Shown here: piece after piece, positions 1 to 7,034 of the stretch
Numbering within the stretch: position 1 is the first letter of the stretch
Layout of the letters: each line of letters starts with the position of its first letter
NCBI RefSeq assembly: GCF_003533305.1
Contig: NZ_DOEH01000019.1
Location: 64,756-128,755 of the forward strand
Length of the DNA stretch: 64,000 nt
Direction of reading: 5' to 3'
Origin: Providencia sp.
GTDB taxonomy: Bacteria > Pseudomonadota > Gammaproteobacteria > Enterobacterales > Enterobacteriaceae
Notes under the pieces: generated by a model
Told to the model about the DNA's origin: nothing
The model's input: the letters and a program-made list of their open reading frames with translations, nothing else
Database searches by the model: none
Position numbers and translations under genes: made by a program

Positions 1-590
1 TGTCAGACACGCGCTTGGTTATCGACCGCGAGCATACCGAGCGATCGTGCAAATTTTTGGGTTAGCATTCCAGTTTCGTTACTTGCCGCCGATGCACACA
101 GCATTCCAGTTGATAACCAACGATTTACTGTTGTGCCTGCCGCATTTTTCTCAACAAAATTGGCATCGCGGTCATCTTTCATCAAACGCGCAATACGCGT
201 GAATGCATCATCCCAACTAATGCGCTCCCATTTATCTGAGCCTGGCGCTCGATATTCAGGATAACGTAAACGATTTTCGCTGTGAATATAATCCAGTAGT
301 CCTGCCCCTTTCGGACAAAGTGCACCACGGTTTACAGGGTGGTCAGAATCACCCTCAACATGAAATATAGCGGATTTAGCATTCATGGCGCCATCGCCCA
401 TGCTATACATTAATAACCCACAACCGACAGAACAGTAGGTACAAGTATTACGAGTCTCTTTCGACCGAAGTAATTTATTTTCACGTACATTAGCTATTGC
501 CATTCCAGGCATAAAACCTAACGCAGCTACAGTTGTACCTGCCATCCCGCCAGCGCAGATTTTAAAAAACTTTCTGCGACTAACGTTCAT
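1..590 (-). CDS. fdnG: Formate dehydrogenase major subunit, N-terminal part (selenoprotein, FdnG/FdoG type), cut by window edge
   Basis: This is the catalytic molybdenum subunit of a respiratory formate dehydrogenase, which oxidises formate in the periplasm and passes electrons to quinone. A twin-arginine signal (S-R-R-K-F-F-K, residues 4-10) begins the protein. A 4Fe-4S cysteine set follows at C50, C53, C57 and C92. The frame meets TGA at positions 3-5 right after the residues N-Q-A-R-V, and the next two bases (CA) fit His. In FdnG/FdoG this is exactly where selenocysteine sits, followed by H-G-P, so the TGA should be read as Sec196 and the gene continues outside the window. fdnG and fdoG cannot be told apart from this stretch; the FNR-like site upstream favours the anaerobic fdnG type. 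Confidence 0.93.
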
Positions 591-985
591 TACTAACCTC
601 TTTATCTTTTTTGTATAAAACGATGAGAGAATAGCAGCCTAATATGATGAGTTATTGCCTAAAATCAATTAATGTGAAAATAAATGTTTAATTAATATTA
701 ACTGAGTAGTTAACCAACAATTAAATTTACTACTAATAGAGTATTTTTTGTTAAATTGATTTGGATCAAGTGTTACATTTTGAAAAATAGTTAAACATTA
801 GCATACTAAAATAGTGAAATTTGAGATAAGTTTAATTTCGGGTATTTAAAACATGAGATAAAACCAAAATAAAATATCGTTTAATTATTTATAAAAGCTC
901 ATATATTAATTAATCATCTCACAGAAAACTTAATTAATAATTTAAAGCGCAAAATAAAAATCCTGCGCCGATATATTTAAACAAA
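591..985. other. Intergenic region upstream of formate dehydrogenase
   Basis: AT-rich, non-coding stretch between fdnG (leftward) and ynfA (also leftward). It carries the FNR-like palindrome at 756-769 and two overlapping TACYNMT-type heptamers near 728-737 that could bind NarL. No ORF or RNA gene was recognised. Confidence 0.6.
756..769. promoter_or_regulatory. FNR-type binding site (TTGAT-N4-ATCAA)
   Basis: A perfect TTGAT-TTGG-ATCAA palindrome, matching the FNR consensus, lies about 166 bases upstream of the fdnG start. Oxygen-responsive activation of formate dehydrogenase-N by FNR is established in E. coli. That this site acts on fdnG here is inferred from its position. Confidence 0.7.
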
Positions 986-1309
986 CTATTTCCAACCACT
1001 AATAATAATACCAGCTCCCAATAGTACGACTAAAGCACCTACCCAATCTGTGGTTGTCAACTGCACCCCATCGACCACACGCAACCATATCAATGCAGTG
1101 ACAATATATATTCCCCCATAAGTTGCATAAATTCGCCCACTCGCTTCAGGGTGTAAGGTTAATAACCATACAAACAACACTAAACTTAAAGCGGCTGGTA
1201 GTAACAACCATGGGCCACCTTGCTTTTTCATCCACAAATAGGGAAAGTAACACCCCGCAATTTCAGCAAGCGCAGTGATAAAGAATAAAACTATCATTTT
1301 AAAGGACAT
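986..1309 (-). CDS. ynfA: YnfA family (UPF0060) small inner-membrane protein
   Basis: A 107-residue protein that is almost entirely hydrophobic, with four predicted membrane helices. It shows the family signatures A-L-A-E-I-A-G-C-Y near the N-terminus and G-R-I-Y-A-T-Y-G-G in the middle. The YnfA family resembles small multidrug resistance pumps, and some members have been reported to export dyes and biocides. Length is typical of the family. The start ATG at 1309 is preceded by an AAGGA-like ribosome site. It appears monocistronic, flanked by AT-rich spacers. Confidence 0.9.
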   Translation of the reverse strand: MSFKMIVLFFITALAEIAGCYFPYLWMKKQGGPWLLLPAALSLVLFVWLLTLHPEASGRIYATYGGIYIVTALIWLRVVDGVQLTTTDWVGALVVLLGAGIIISGWK

Positions 1310-1496
1310 AAAATCTCTTTTAATATATTGATTATAAATATTTTATTTATTCATATTACACTACCCTAGACAAAAATTTAAATACTATTTGAGTCATCAA
1401 TTAATTCATCAACAGGTAAAAGCTTAATTATTAAATTAAATAATTAAGCTAATGCAAAAACTAGTGCCATCCATGGTTAAATAGATGACATAAAAT

Positions 1497-1763
1497 TTAT
1501 GTTGATTTAACTAACAATAGAGAGAATCGCCTTGCTATTGGCAGTACAAATAACACAGTAGGAAAAGCAATCATCCACGATAGCCCCCAAGAAGTTATCC
1601 AAGGTGATAAGATTTCAGAGGTAAAGCCTAGTGCTCTGATGACACTAATAAGCGAAACAATGCCGCTCATTACTAAAGATAAGAAAAAAGGTACGAGGAA
1701 AATCATTGCTCTAGCAGGAAGTTTAGGGAAACCTAAAACATAATTTTTGTCTTGAAATGACAT
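1497..1763 (-). CDS. DUF2798 family small membrane protein
   Basis: An 88-residue hydrophobic protein with two membrane segments (about residues 18-43 and 53-77). It carries the family pattern K-L-P-A-R-A early and W-G-L-S-W-M-I-A-F-P in the second helix, as I recall for DUF2798 proteins. No function is established for the family. The start is supported by a GGAGT ribosome site 7 bases upstream. No close partner gene: 190 bases separate it from ynfA and 294 from the divergent reductase gene. Confidence 0.75.
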   Translation of the reverse strand: MSFQDKNYVLGFPKLPARAMIFLVPFFLSLVMSGIVSLISVIRALGFTSEILSPWITSWGLSWMIAFPTVLFVLPIARRFSLLLVKST

Positions 1764-2019
1764 AAAGACTCCAAATTAAACGGTACACAACAGCACATAA
1801 CTGTTAGTACAACAAAGTTATATGCGTTGATTTACGTAAACGCTTACGAGTCTTTAAGACCAATAACGTACATTCTATAATTTGTATTAATTTTGTCAAC
1901 CTAAGCTAAACAATATATTTTATCGCGTTAATCTTAATATACATTAGTATTCAAAACCCCTAAATCCAATCGAGTAAGAACAAAAATTTTACCTCTTGAA
2001 ATTCACCATCTTTCATTTA

Positions 2020-2034
2020 TTATACACCGTATAA
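2020..2034. promoter_or_regulatory. Candidate TetR operator (TTATAC-ACC-GTATAA dyad)
   Basis: A perfect 6-3-6 inverted repeat sits 24 bases before the reductase start, at the expected promoter position. The second gene of that operon encodes a TetR-family repressor, so this is the natural candidate for its autoregulatory operator. Binding is inferred, not shown. Confidence 0.6.
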
Positions 2035-2057
2035 TTATTAATATTTATAGGCTGAAA

Positions 2058-2594
2058 ATGATCACAGGACATATATTTATAGCAACAAGCGTAGATGGTT
2101 TTATAGCTCGTGAGAATGGAAATATTGATTGGTTACATGAAATAGATACCAAAAATGAAGATCATGGCTATGTGCAATTTATGCAGAATATTGATGCCAT
2201 TATTATGGGACGAGGAACGTTTGAAACACTCAGTGCTATTAGGCCTTGGGTTTATGATATCCCTGTGCTTGTGCTTTCTAAAACACTGGCAGACCAATCA
2301 ACTCCTACTGATCTTATCGGTAAAGTGCGTTTTGTGAATAAAACACCAAAAGAAGCAATGGCTTTACTCGAAAACGAAGGATGTCGGCGTGTTTATGTCG
2401 ACGGAGGGCGTGTCGTTCAATCTTTCATTTATGATGCCCTAATCACTGACCTGATCATTACTCAAATTCCTCTTTTACTTGGCAATGGCCGTCGATTATT
2501 TGGCGATATTCCTAATGATATATTTCTGCAACATCAAAAAACAAAAACATTCCCATCAGGATTTGTGCAATCAAAATATATTATAAAACGATAA
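2058..2594 (+). CDS. Dihydrofolate reductase-family (RibD C-terminal-like) protein
   Basis: A 178-residue protein of the RibD C-terminal/DHFR-like fold. It begins with the family pattern (I-F-I-A-T-S-V-D-G-F-I-A), has an I-I-M-G-R-G-T-F-E motif near residue 50 and Y-V-D-G-G near residue 114, which fit the NADPH-binding face of this fold. Such stand-alone proteins are annotated as dihydrofolate reductase family, but the substrate is usually unknown. The next gene, 45 bases downstream on the same strand, encodes a TetR regulator, and an operator-like dyad lies just upstream. This suggests a small self-regulated reductase operon. Confidence 0.85.
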   Translation: MITGHIFIATSVDGFIARENGNIDWLHEIDTKNEDHGYVQFMQNIDAIIMGRGTFETLSAIRPWVYDIPVLVLSKTLADQSTPTDLIGKVRFVNKTPKEAMALLENEGCRRVYVDGGRVVQSFIYDALITDLIITQIPLLLGNGRRLFGDIPNDIFLQHQKTKTFPSGFVQSKYIIKR

Positions 2595-2639
2595 ATACAC
2601 TAAAAATAAACATAACAAAACAAGAATTGAGATATCAAT

Positions 2640-3224
2640 ATGACTCAACGCAGCCGCGGTAGACCTAAAGCAAGTGAACCCCAAATTTCTCCAGAGGATA
2701 TTATTACTCATGCATTATTGATTATCGACCGTGATGGCTTTGATAACTTAACCATGCGTGCGCTTGCGAAGGAAATGAATATCAATCCAATGACGATTTA
2801 TCATCATTTTCAAGACCGTAGTGGCTTAATAAAAGCTATCGCAAACTCTCTATACGCTAATATTATTCCTACTTTAAAAGGGACGAATAGTGAACAAATT
2901 GAGGCTATTTTATTGGCCTATAGAACACAAGTTACACGTTACCCTGCACTCACTCTGGCGATATTTAATCTCCCCAATGCATTTCCTGAACAAGCTAAAA
3001 AAATAACAGAGAAACTAGTTTTCTTATTAGAACAACGAGGACTCCATTCTACAGAAGCATTGCAATGGACACATATATTAGTGGATTATACCCATGGAGA
3101 ATCTCTTTCAGTCACTAAACAACCAACGATAAGCACGCCTAATTCAATCGAAGATAACCCTGAATTAACTCGTTACCGTAGTGCTATAAATATGCTTATT
3201 AATAACCTTAAGCATGGATTATAA
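2640..3224 (+). CDS. TetR/AcrR family transcriptional regulator
   Basis: A 194-residue repressor-type protein. The N-terminal helix-turn-helix spans about residues 16-62, with the typical L-T-M-R-A-L-A-K-E-M core and the recognition-helix tail M-T-I-Y-H-H-F. The rest is an all-helical ligand-binding domain of TetR type; its ligand is unknown. It follows the RibD-like reductase gene by 45 bases and is probably co-transcribed with it and autoregulated through the dyad at 2020-2034. A rho-independent terminator closes the unit at 3234-3269. Confidence 0.9.
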   Translation: MTQRSRGRPKASEPQISPEDIITHALLIIDRDGFDNLTMRALAKEMNINPMTIYHHFQDRSGLIKAIANSLYANIIPTLKGTNSEQIEAILLAYRTQVTRYPALTLAIFNLPNAFPEQAKKITEKLVFLLEQRGLHSTEALQWTHILVDYTHGESLSVTKQPTISTPNSIEDNPELTRYRSAINMLINNLKHGL

Positions 3225-3233
3225 TCATTATTC

Positions 3234-3269
3234 ATGCCGCTAAAACTTATTGCTCTAGCGGCATTTTTA
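3234..3269. terminator. Rho-independent terminator between tetR-type gene and SDR gene
   Basis: A 9-bp stem (ATGCCGCTA / TAGCGGCAT) with a 13-base loop is followed by TTTTT on the plus strand. It ends the reductase-tetR operon and may act in both directions, since the SDR gene converges on it. Confidence 0.85.
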
Positions 3270-3271
3270 AA

Positions 3272-4057
3272 TCAAGGTACCTTTTGATTAAATTTATTAT
3301 TATTTGCGTAAGGGATTTTTCCGTCGCATTGCTCAAAACTAAAACTTTCTCGGTCAACAAAACCCACAATATTATCTGAATCAAATAACTTTAATGCAAA
3401 TTCAGCTAATTCATCACTCGTATGATAAGTGCCAAAAGATGCATCATAATCATAGTGTTCAATTCGATTAGCAACTTGGCCAAACTCTGTTTTTGTCGCT
3501 GCGGGTGCTAATACCTTAGCACTCAATTTAGCATCGGAAGCGAGTAGTTCCTTCGCTAATCCTTCGGTAAATACATTAACAAAAAATTTGGATGCGCAAT
3601 AAGTAATAGCTGTTGGCACAATAGTATACCCACCAGCCGAGCTAATATTAATTAATTGGCTATTATCAATATGATGATAATCTCTCACGAATAATGAGGA
3701 GAGGATCGTTAAAGAATTTATATTTAAATTTAACAAGTGATTAAGCTCATCAATAGGTTGTTCTGATACCTCCCCATAATAGCCAATGCCTGCGTTGTTT
3801 ATCCAAACTTGAATATCAATTTCTGCCAGTGAGTTATAAAGTAAAATGGCATTTTCAGGTACAGATAGATCAGCTGATTTTATAATCACGTCAATTTTTG
3901 AATTTACCTCCATAATTTCATCTTTTAGTTGCTGTAATAAACTCACTCGCCTAGCAACAACCACAACATTAAATCCTCTACCCGCGAATGCTTTTGCCAT
4001 TGAGCGCCCAATACCCGAACTTGCACCTGTAATAACAACATATTTCTTATTTTTCAT
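3272..4057 (-). CDS. Short-chain dehydrogenase/reductase (SDR) family oxidoreductase
   Basis: A 261-residue classical SDR. The nucleotide-binding motif T-G-A-S-S-G-I-G is at residues 10-17, N-N-A-G at about 88-91, and the catalytic Ser with Y-C-A-S-K lies near residues 140-158. R-R after the second strand suggests an NADP(H) preference. The substrate cannot be told. The gene is divergent from a MerR-family regulator 75 bases away, and its own promoter has the 19-bp spacer typical of MerR-activated genes, so it is very probably that regulator's target. The ribosome site GGAGG precedes the ATG. Confidence 0.9.
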   Translation of the reverse strand: MKNKKYVVITGASSGIGRSMAKAFAGRGFNVVVVARRVSLLQQLKDEIMEVNSKIDVIIKSADLSVPENAILLYNSLAEIDIQVWINNAGIGYYGEVSEQPIDELNHLLNLNINSLTILSSLFVRDYHHIDNSQLINISSAGGYTIVPTAITYCASKFFVNVFTEGLAKELLASDAKLSAKVLAPAATKTEFGQVANRIEHYDYDASFGTYHTSDELAEFALKLFDSDNIVGFVDRESFSFEQCDGKIPYANNNKFNQKVP

Positions 4058-4084
4058 AACGCCTCCTTTGACAACATGGACTAA

Positions 4085-4115
4085 AGGGTAAAAGATAGAG
4101 CTAACTCTAAGTCAA
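4085..4115 (-). promoter_or_regulatory. MerR-type promoter (19-bp spacer with dyad) for the SDR gene
   Basis: On the minus strand a -35 hexamer TTGACT (4115-4110) and a -10 TACCCT (4090-4085) are separated by 19 bases rather than the usual 17. The spacer holds the inverted repeat TAGAG-N4-CTCTA (4096-4109). Overlong spacers with a dyad are the hallmark of promoters that MerR-family proteins activate by twisting DNA. The divergent merR-type gene starts at 4133. Confidence 0.75.
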
Positions 4116-4132
4116 GGCATTTAGGAAAATAG

Positions 4133-4489
4133 ATGAATTACTCAATTAGTGAATTTGCAAATTTAACGGGATTTAGCACCTATACGCTGCGCTATTATGA
4201 AAAGGAACAGATACTAAAGCCTGCGAGACAAAACAATAATCACCGTTTTTATTCAGATAGAGATGTTGAGTGGATTAAATTTATTGCTCGTTTAAAAGAA
4301 ACTGGCATGCCATTAAGAAATATAAAAAAATATGCCCAGCTCAGAGAAGAAGGCAACACTACGGTACAACAGAGAATGACACTGCTCATTGAACATAATG
4401 ATAATCTAGAGGCACAGTTAACCGTACTTAGTGAACATTTAGTCAGCTTAAAACAAAAAATTAATCATTATGAGCAATTAATAAAATAA
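4133..4489 (+). CDS. MerR family transcriptional regulator
   Basis: A 118-residue protein with a MerR winged helix at residues 1-70 (Y-S-I-S-E-F-A, then Y-T-L-R-Y-Y-E-K, and N-N-H-R-F-Y) followed by the long dimerisation coiled coil (about 75-116). There is no cysteine-bearing metal loop or large effector domain at the C-terminus, which resembles the short MerR regulators paired with aldehyde- or stress-responsive oxidoreductases. It is divergent from the SDR gene and probably acts at the 19-bp-spacer promoter between them. The unknown gene 34 bases downstream may be in the same transcript. Confidence 0.92.
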   Translation: MNYSISEFANLTGFSTYTLRYYEKEQILKPARQNNNHRFYSDRDVEWIKFIARLKETGMPLRNIKKYAQLREEGNTTVQQRMTLLIEHNDNLEAQLTVLSEHLVSLKQKINHYEQLIK

Positions 4490-4523
4490 TAAAAATCATC
4501 CCACTTGGTACTCAGGAGTCTGT

Positions 4524-4970
4524 ATGACAACCTATATTCAACTCACCATCAAAAACGATCTCAGCGTTCTAACGTATCAATCAGATGACATAACACTGCC
4601 TATTGGACTGACAAATATAAATGGATATCGTTTACAACACTCGCCAATAACGCCTTATGAAGCTGAAATGGCTATTGAGCATATTGAAGACACTATTATT
4701 CCTGCTAGAAAACTATTTCCTACCGGAAAAATTAGCCTTTCGTGCACCAATGAAGAATTAAAACAAATACCTATAGATACTATTGACCTAAAGCAATTTA
4801 TATCGACCTCACAAATAGAAAGAGCATTTAATGAATTAGTGAATGTCATTAATGGTGGCCCATCAAACTCAACAACCTTGCCATTAGATAAGTCATTTAG
4901 TGCATTTTTACTGATCATCAGAGAAATAACACATCATTGGGGACTAGAAGGCATTACGATTACAAAGTAA
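4524..4970 (+). CDS. Hypothetical protein downstream of merR-type gene
   Basis: A 148-residue soluble protein I do not recognise. It has no signal peptide, membrane segment or cysteine cluster; the only Cys lies in the middle. It looks like a small alpha/beta protein, rich in Ile, Leu and Thr, with a conserved-looking end (I-T-H-H-W-G-L-E-G-I-T). An AGGAGTC ribosome site lies 7 bases before the ATG, and the start is 34 bases after the MerR-type gene. Co-transcription is likely, so it may share that regulator's stress role. No function is assigned. Confidence 0.6.
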   Translation: MTTYIQLTIKNDLSVLTYQSDDITLPIGLTNINGYRLQHSPITPYEAEMAIEHIEDTIIPARKLFPTGKISLSCTNEELKQIPIDTIDLKQFISTSQIERAFNELVNVINGGPSNSTTLPLDKSFSAFLLIIREITHHWGLEGITITK

Positions 4971-5634
4971 TAGATACGCTTGCAGTACCTAAATTTCAAT
5001 TTATATCAATAATTCAATACCTGTTTAACTTTCACATCTAGTTTAAGTTAATCAGGTTTTCTCTAGCTCTTTCAATAAACTCATACTGTTACAACACAAA
5101 GTAAAACACAAAAAATAGGCAATAGATTAAATTAATTTTTGTTTAGTCTTTTTTTTATTAATTTAAAATCTAATTTAATTTTATTAAATATACTTTTATT
5201 TTTACTAAAATGACCATTTAATAACTAAAGCACTAGCTTATGAGTACATGAAATTATTTATTATAGTTCCTAAAAACATTATAAATAATATGAAAAAAAG
5301 CCTTAATTAATATATTAATAATAAATTAATATATATTTATCAATAGATTAATTCATGGTGTGATATTGATCTCATTATCATATAAACAACTATTGATAAA
5401 ACACCCTTTATACCCACAAAAAGCAATGAAAATAGATTAATACACCAGAAAACAACACTATAAATAAAATTTAATTCCAATTAAATGCACACTAACTAGC
5501 ATATTATTTTATGAATTAGAATAATGATCTAGATCAATTCAATCAGTGTAAGTGAATATGTTAAAGTGTATCCAAGTTAAAGAAACAGATTTTATAAATT
5601 CATAAATATTGATTTAGATTAAAGAGAGCACTCC
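4971..5634. other. Long AT-rich intergenic region before the first fimbrial operon
   Basis: This 664-base stretch is extremely AT-rich and has no credible ORF. Such regions ahead of fimbrial operons are typical H-NS-silenced control regions. An FNR/CRP-like palindrome lies at 5524-5537. I see no invertible-element repeats and no recombinase gene nearby. Confidence 0.55.
5524..5537. promoter_or_regulatory. FNR/CRP-like palindrome upstream of fimbrial operon 1
   Basis: ATGAT-CTAG-ATCAA differs from the FNR consensus at one base and lies about 98 bases upstream of the major pilin start. Oxygen control of this operon is a guess from this single site. Confidence 0.35.
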
Positions 5635-6171
5635 ATGAAAAACATTAATTTAATTACTGCATTAGTATTAACCGTAATTTCTACAGGTGTTATAGCCGCA
5701 GATGGTAAAATTACTTTTAAAGGTGAAGTTGTCACACAAAGCTGCGTTGTTGAAGCGGCAGATCAAAGTAAAACAGTTACGTTACCAAAAATAAGTTCTG
5801 TATCATTAACACACCCGGGCGACACTACAGGTACAACACCATTTTCCATTGGATTAACTCATTGCGATTCATCCGATACAATTAAAGATGTTGGATTAAG
5901 CTTTGTTGGTCCAAATATTGACTTAGAGACAAATACGCTAAAAACAGACGGTGTTGGTGCAACAACAGCTAAAAACATTAATATTGCACTATATAATCAA
6001 GATGACTCTAAAATTATGCTAGGTGGCGATACAACAACTCAAAATACTAGCTATACTAAAATCAGTAATGATAAAGCACAGTTAAATTACTTTGCTAAAT
6101 ATTACTCTACAGGAATAGTCGAACCAGGCTTAGTAGAAACAACTGTTGATTTCGAAATTATTTATAAATAA
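5635..6171 (+). CDS. Fimbrial major subunit (type 1-like pilin)
   Basis: A 178-residue exported pilin. The signal peptide (about residues 1-22, ending V-I-A-A) is followed by a mature domain starting with the donor-strand region G-K-I-T-F-K-G-E-V-V. The conserved pilin disulfide pair lies at C38 and C80, and the chain ends with the usual penultimate Tyr (F-E-I-I-Y-K). It is the first gene of a four-gene chaperone-usher operon and is followed by a strong hairpin before the chaperone gene, fitting its role as the most abundant subunit. Pilins vary too much to name the fimbrial type. Confidence 0.92.
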   Translation: MKNINLITALVLTVISTGVIAADGKITFKGEVVTQSCVVEAADQSKTVTLPKISSVSLTHPGDTTGTTPFSIGLTHCDSSDTIKDVGLSFVGPNIDLETNTLKTDGVGATTAKNINIALYNQDDSKIMLGGDTTTQNTSYTKISNDKAQLNYFAKYYSTGIVEPGLVETTVDFEIIYK

Positions 6172-6192
6172 CTCTCTATTAAAAAACTAATT

Positions 6193-6231
6193 GGAAATAA
6201 GTTGATTAGTTTGCTCTAATCAACTTATTCC
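6193..6231 (+). terminator. Intercistronic hairpin after the major pilin gene
   Basis: A 16-bp stem with one bulged base (6193-6209 with 6216-6231) and a 6-base loop lies between the pilin and chaperone genes, followed by a T-rich stretch. Such structures in fimbrial operons lower downstream expression or stabilise the pilin message, giving excess major subunit. Confidence 0.75.
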
Positions 6232-6268
6232 TATTTGTATTCCTTACTAAAGAGCATCTAAATTTACT

Positions 6269-7012
6269 ATGATCAAAAAAACGCTCCTAATCCTCCTGTC
6301 TTTAATAACCATTCCCGCTTATTCAAGTATTGTGGTTACAGGCACTCGATTTGTATACTCCTCAGATGAAAAAGAGATATCAGTTAATATTGAAAATACA
6401 GGCAACAAAGTAGCATTAAGCCAAGTTTGGCTTACTAATGGATTTTCAGAGAAAAGAACAGATAAGCAAACGACTAAAGCTGATATTGATGATGCACCTT
6501 TTGTTATTTTACCGCCTTTATTTAAACTTAAACCAAATAATGCACAAACTGTCCGTATCCTTTATACCGGAGAGCCATTAGCAACGGATAGAGAAACTAT
6601 TTTTACATTGAATGTTTTAGATATTCCGCCTAAAAATAAAGAAATTGCAAATAGTCTTCAGATTTCTGTTCTATCAAAATTCAAGTTATTCTATCGACCA
6701 GCACAAATAGCCAGTGAATATGATTCATCTATCGATAATCTAGAATGGAAAATAATCAAGCAAGCAGATGGTATTTACCTCACAGCTAATAATAGTAGTG
6801 GTTTTTATATTACCCTTAATAAAGCAAAGGTTATTATTAATAAAACCGAGTATGAAACTCAATCTGACTTCAATATGATGGCACCATTTGGTGGAACAAC
6901 AAAAACAAAAATAAACAAACTATCCTCGCTTCCTAACCAGCCTATAGAAATAAAATTCAGCTATATCAATGACTCAGGTGGAAGTTCGGATTTGACAAAA
7001 ATAATTAATTAA
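6269..7012 (+). CDS. Periplasmic fimbrial chaperone (PapD-like)
   Basis: A 247-residue chaperone that binds pilins in the periplasm and donates a strand to complete their fold. The signal peptide covers about residues 1-19. Two immunoglobulin-like domains follow: the first includes the G1 segment and the signature F-T-L-N-V-L-D-I-P-P-K, and the conserved basic residues for the pilin carboxylate are in place (R near the mature N-terminus and K before F-Y-R-P). The usher gene starts 22 bases downstream. The hairpin upstream separates it from the major pilin gene. Confidence 0.93.
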   Translation: MIKKTLLILLSLITIPAYSSIVVTGTRFVYSSDEKEISVNIENTGNKVALSQVWLTNGFSEKRTDKQTTKADIDDAPFVILPPLFKLKPNNAQTVRILYTGEPLATDRETIFTLNVLDIPPKNKEIANSLQISVLSKFKLFYRPAQIASEYDSSIDNLEWKIIKQADGIYLTANNSSGFYITLNKAKVIINKTEYETQSDFNMMAPFGGTTKTKINKLSSLPNQPIEIKFSYINDSGGSSDLTKIIN

Positions 7013-7034
7013 TTAACCTCATTTGGTTTAGTCT

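Noticed and set aside
728-737. NarL heptamers upstream of fdnG
   Set aside because: Two TACYNMT matches exist, but in such AT-rich DNA they are easily found by chance, so they are not listed as a feature.
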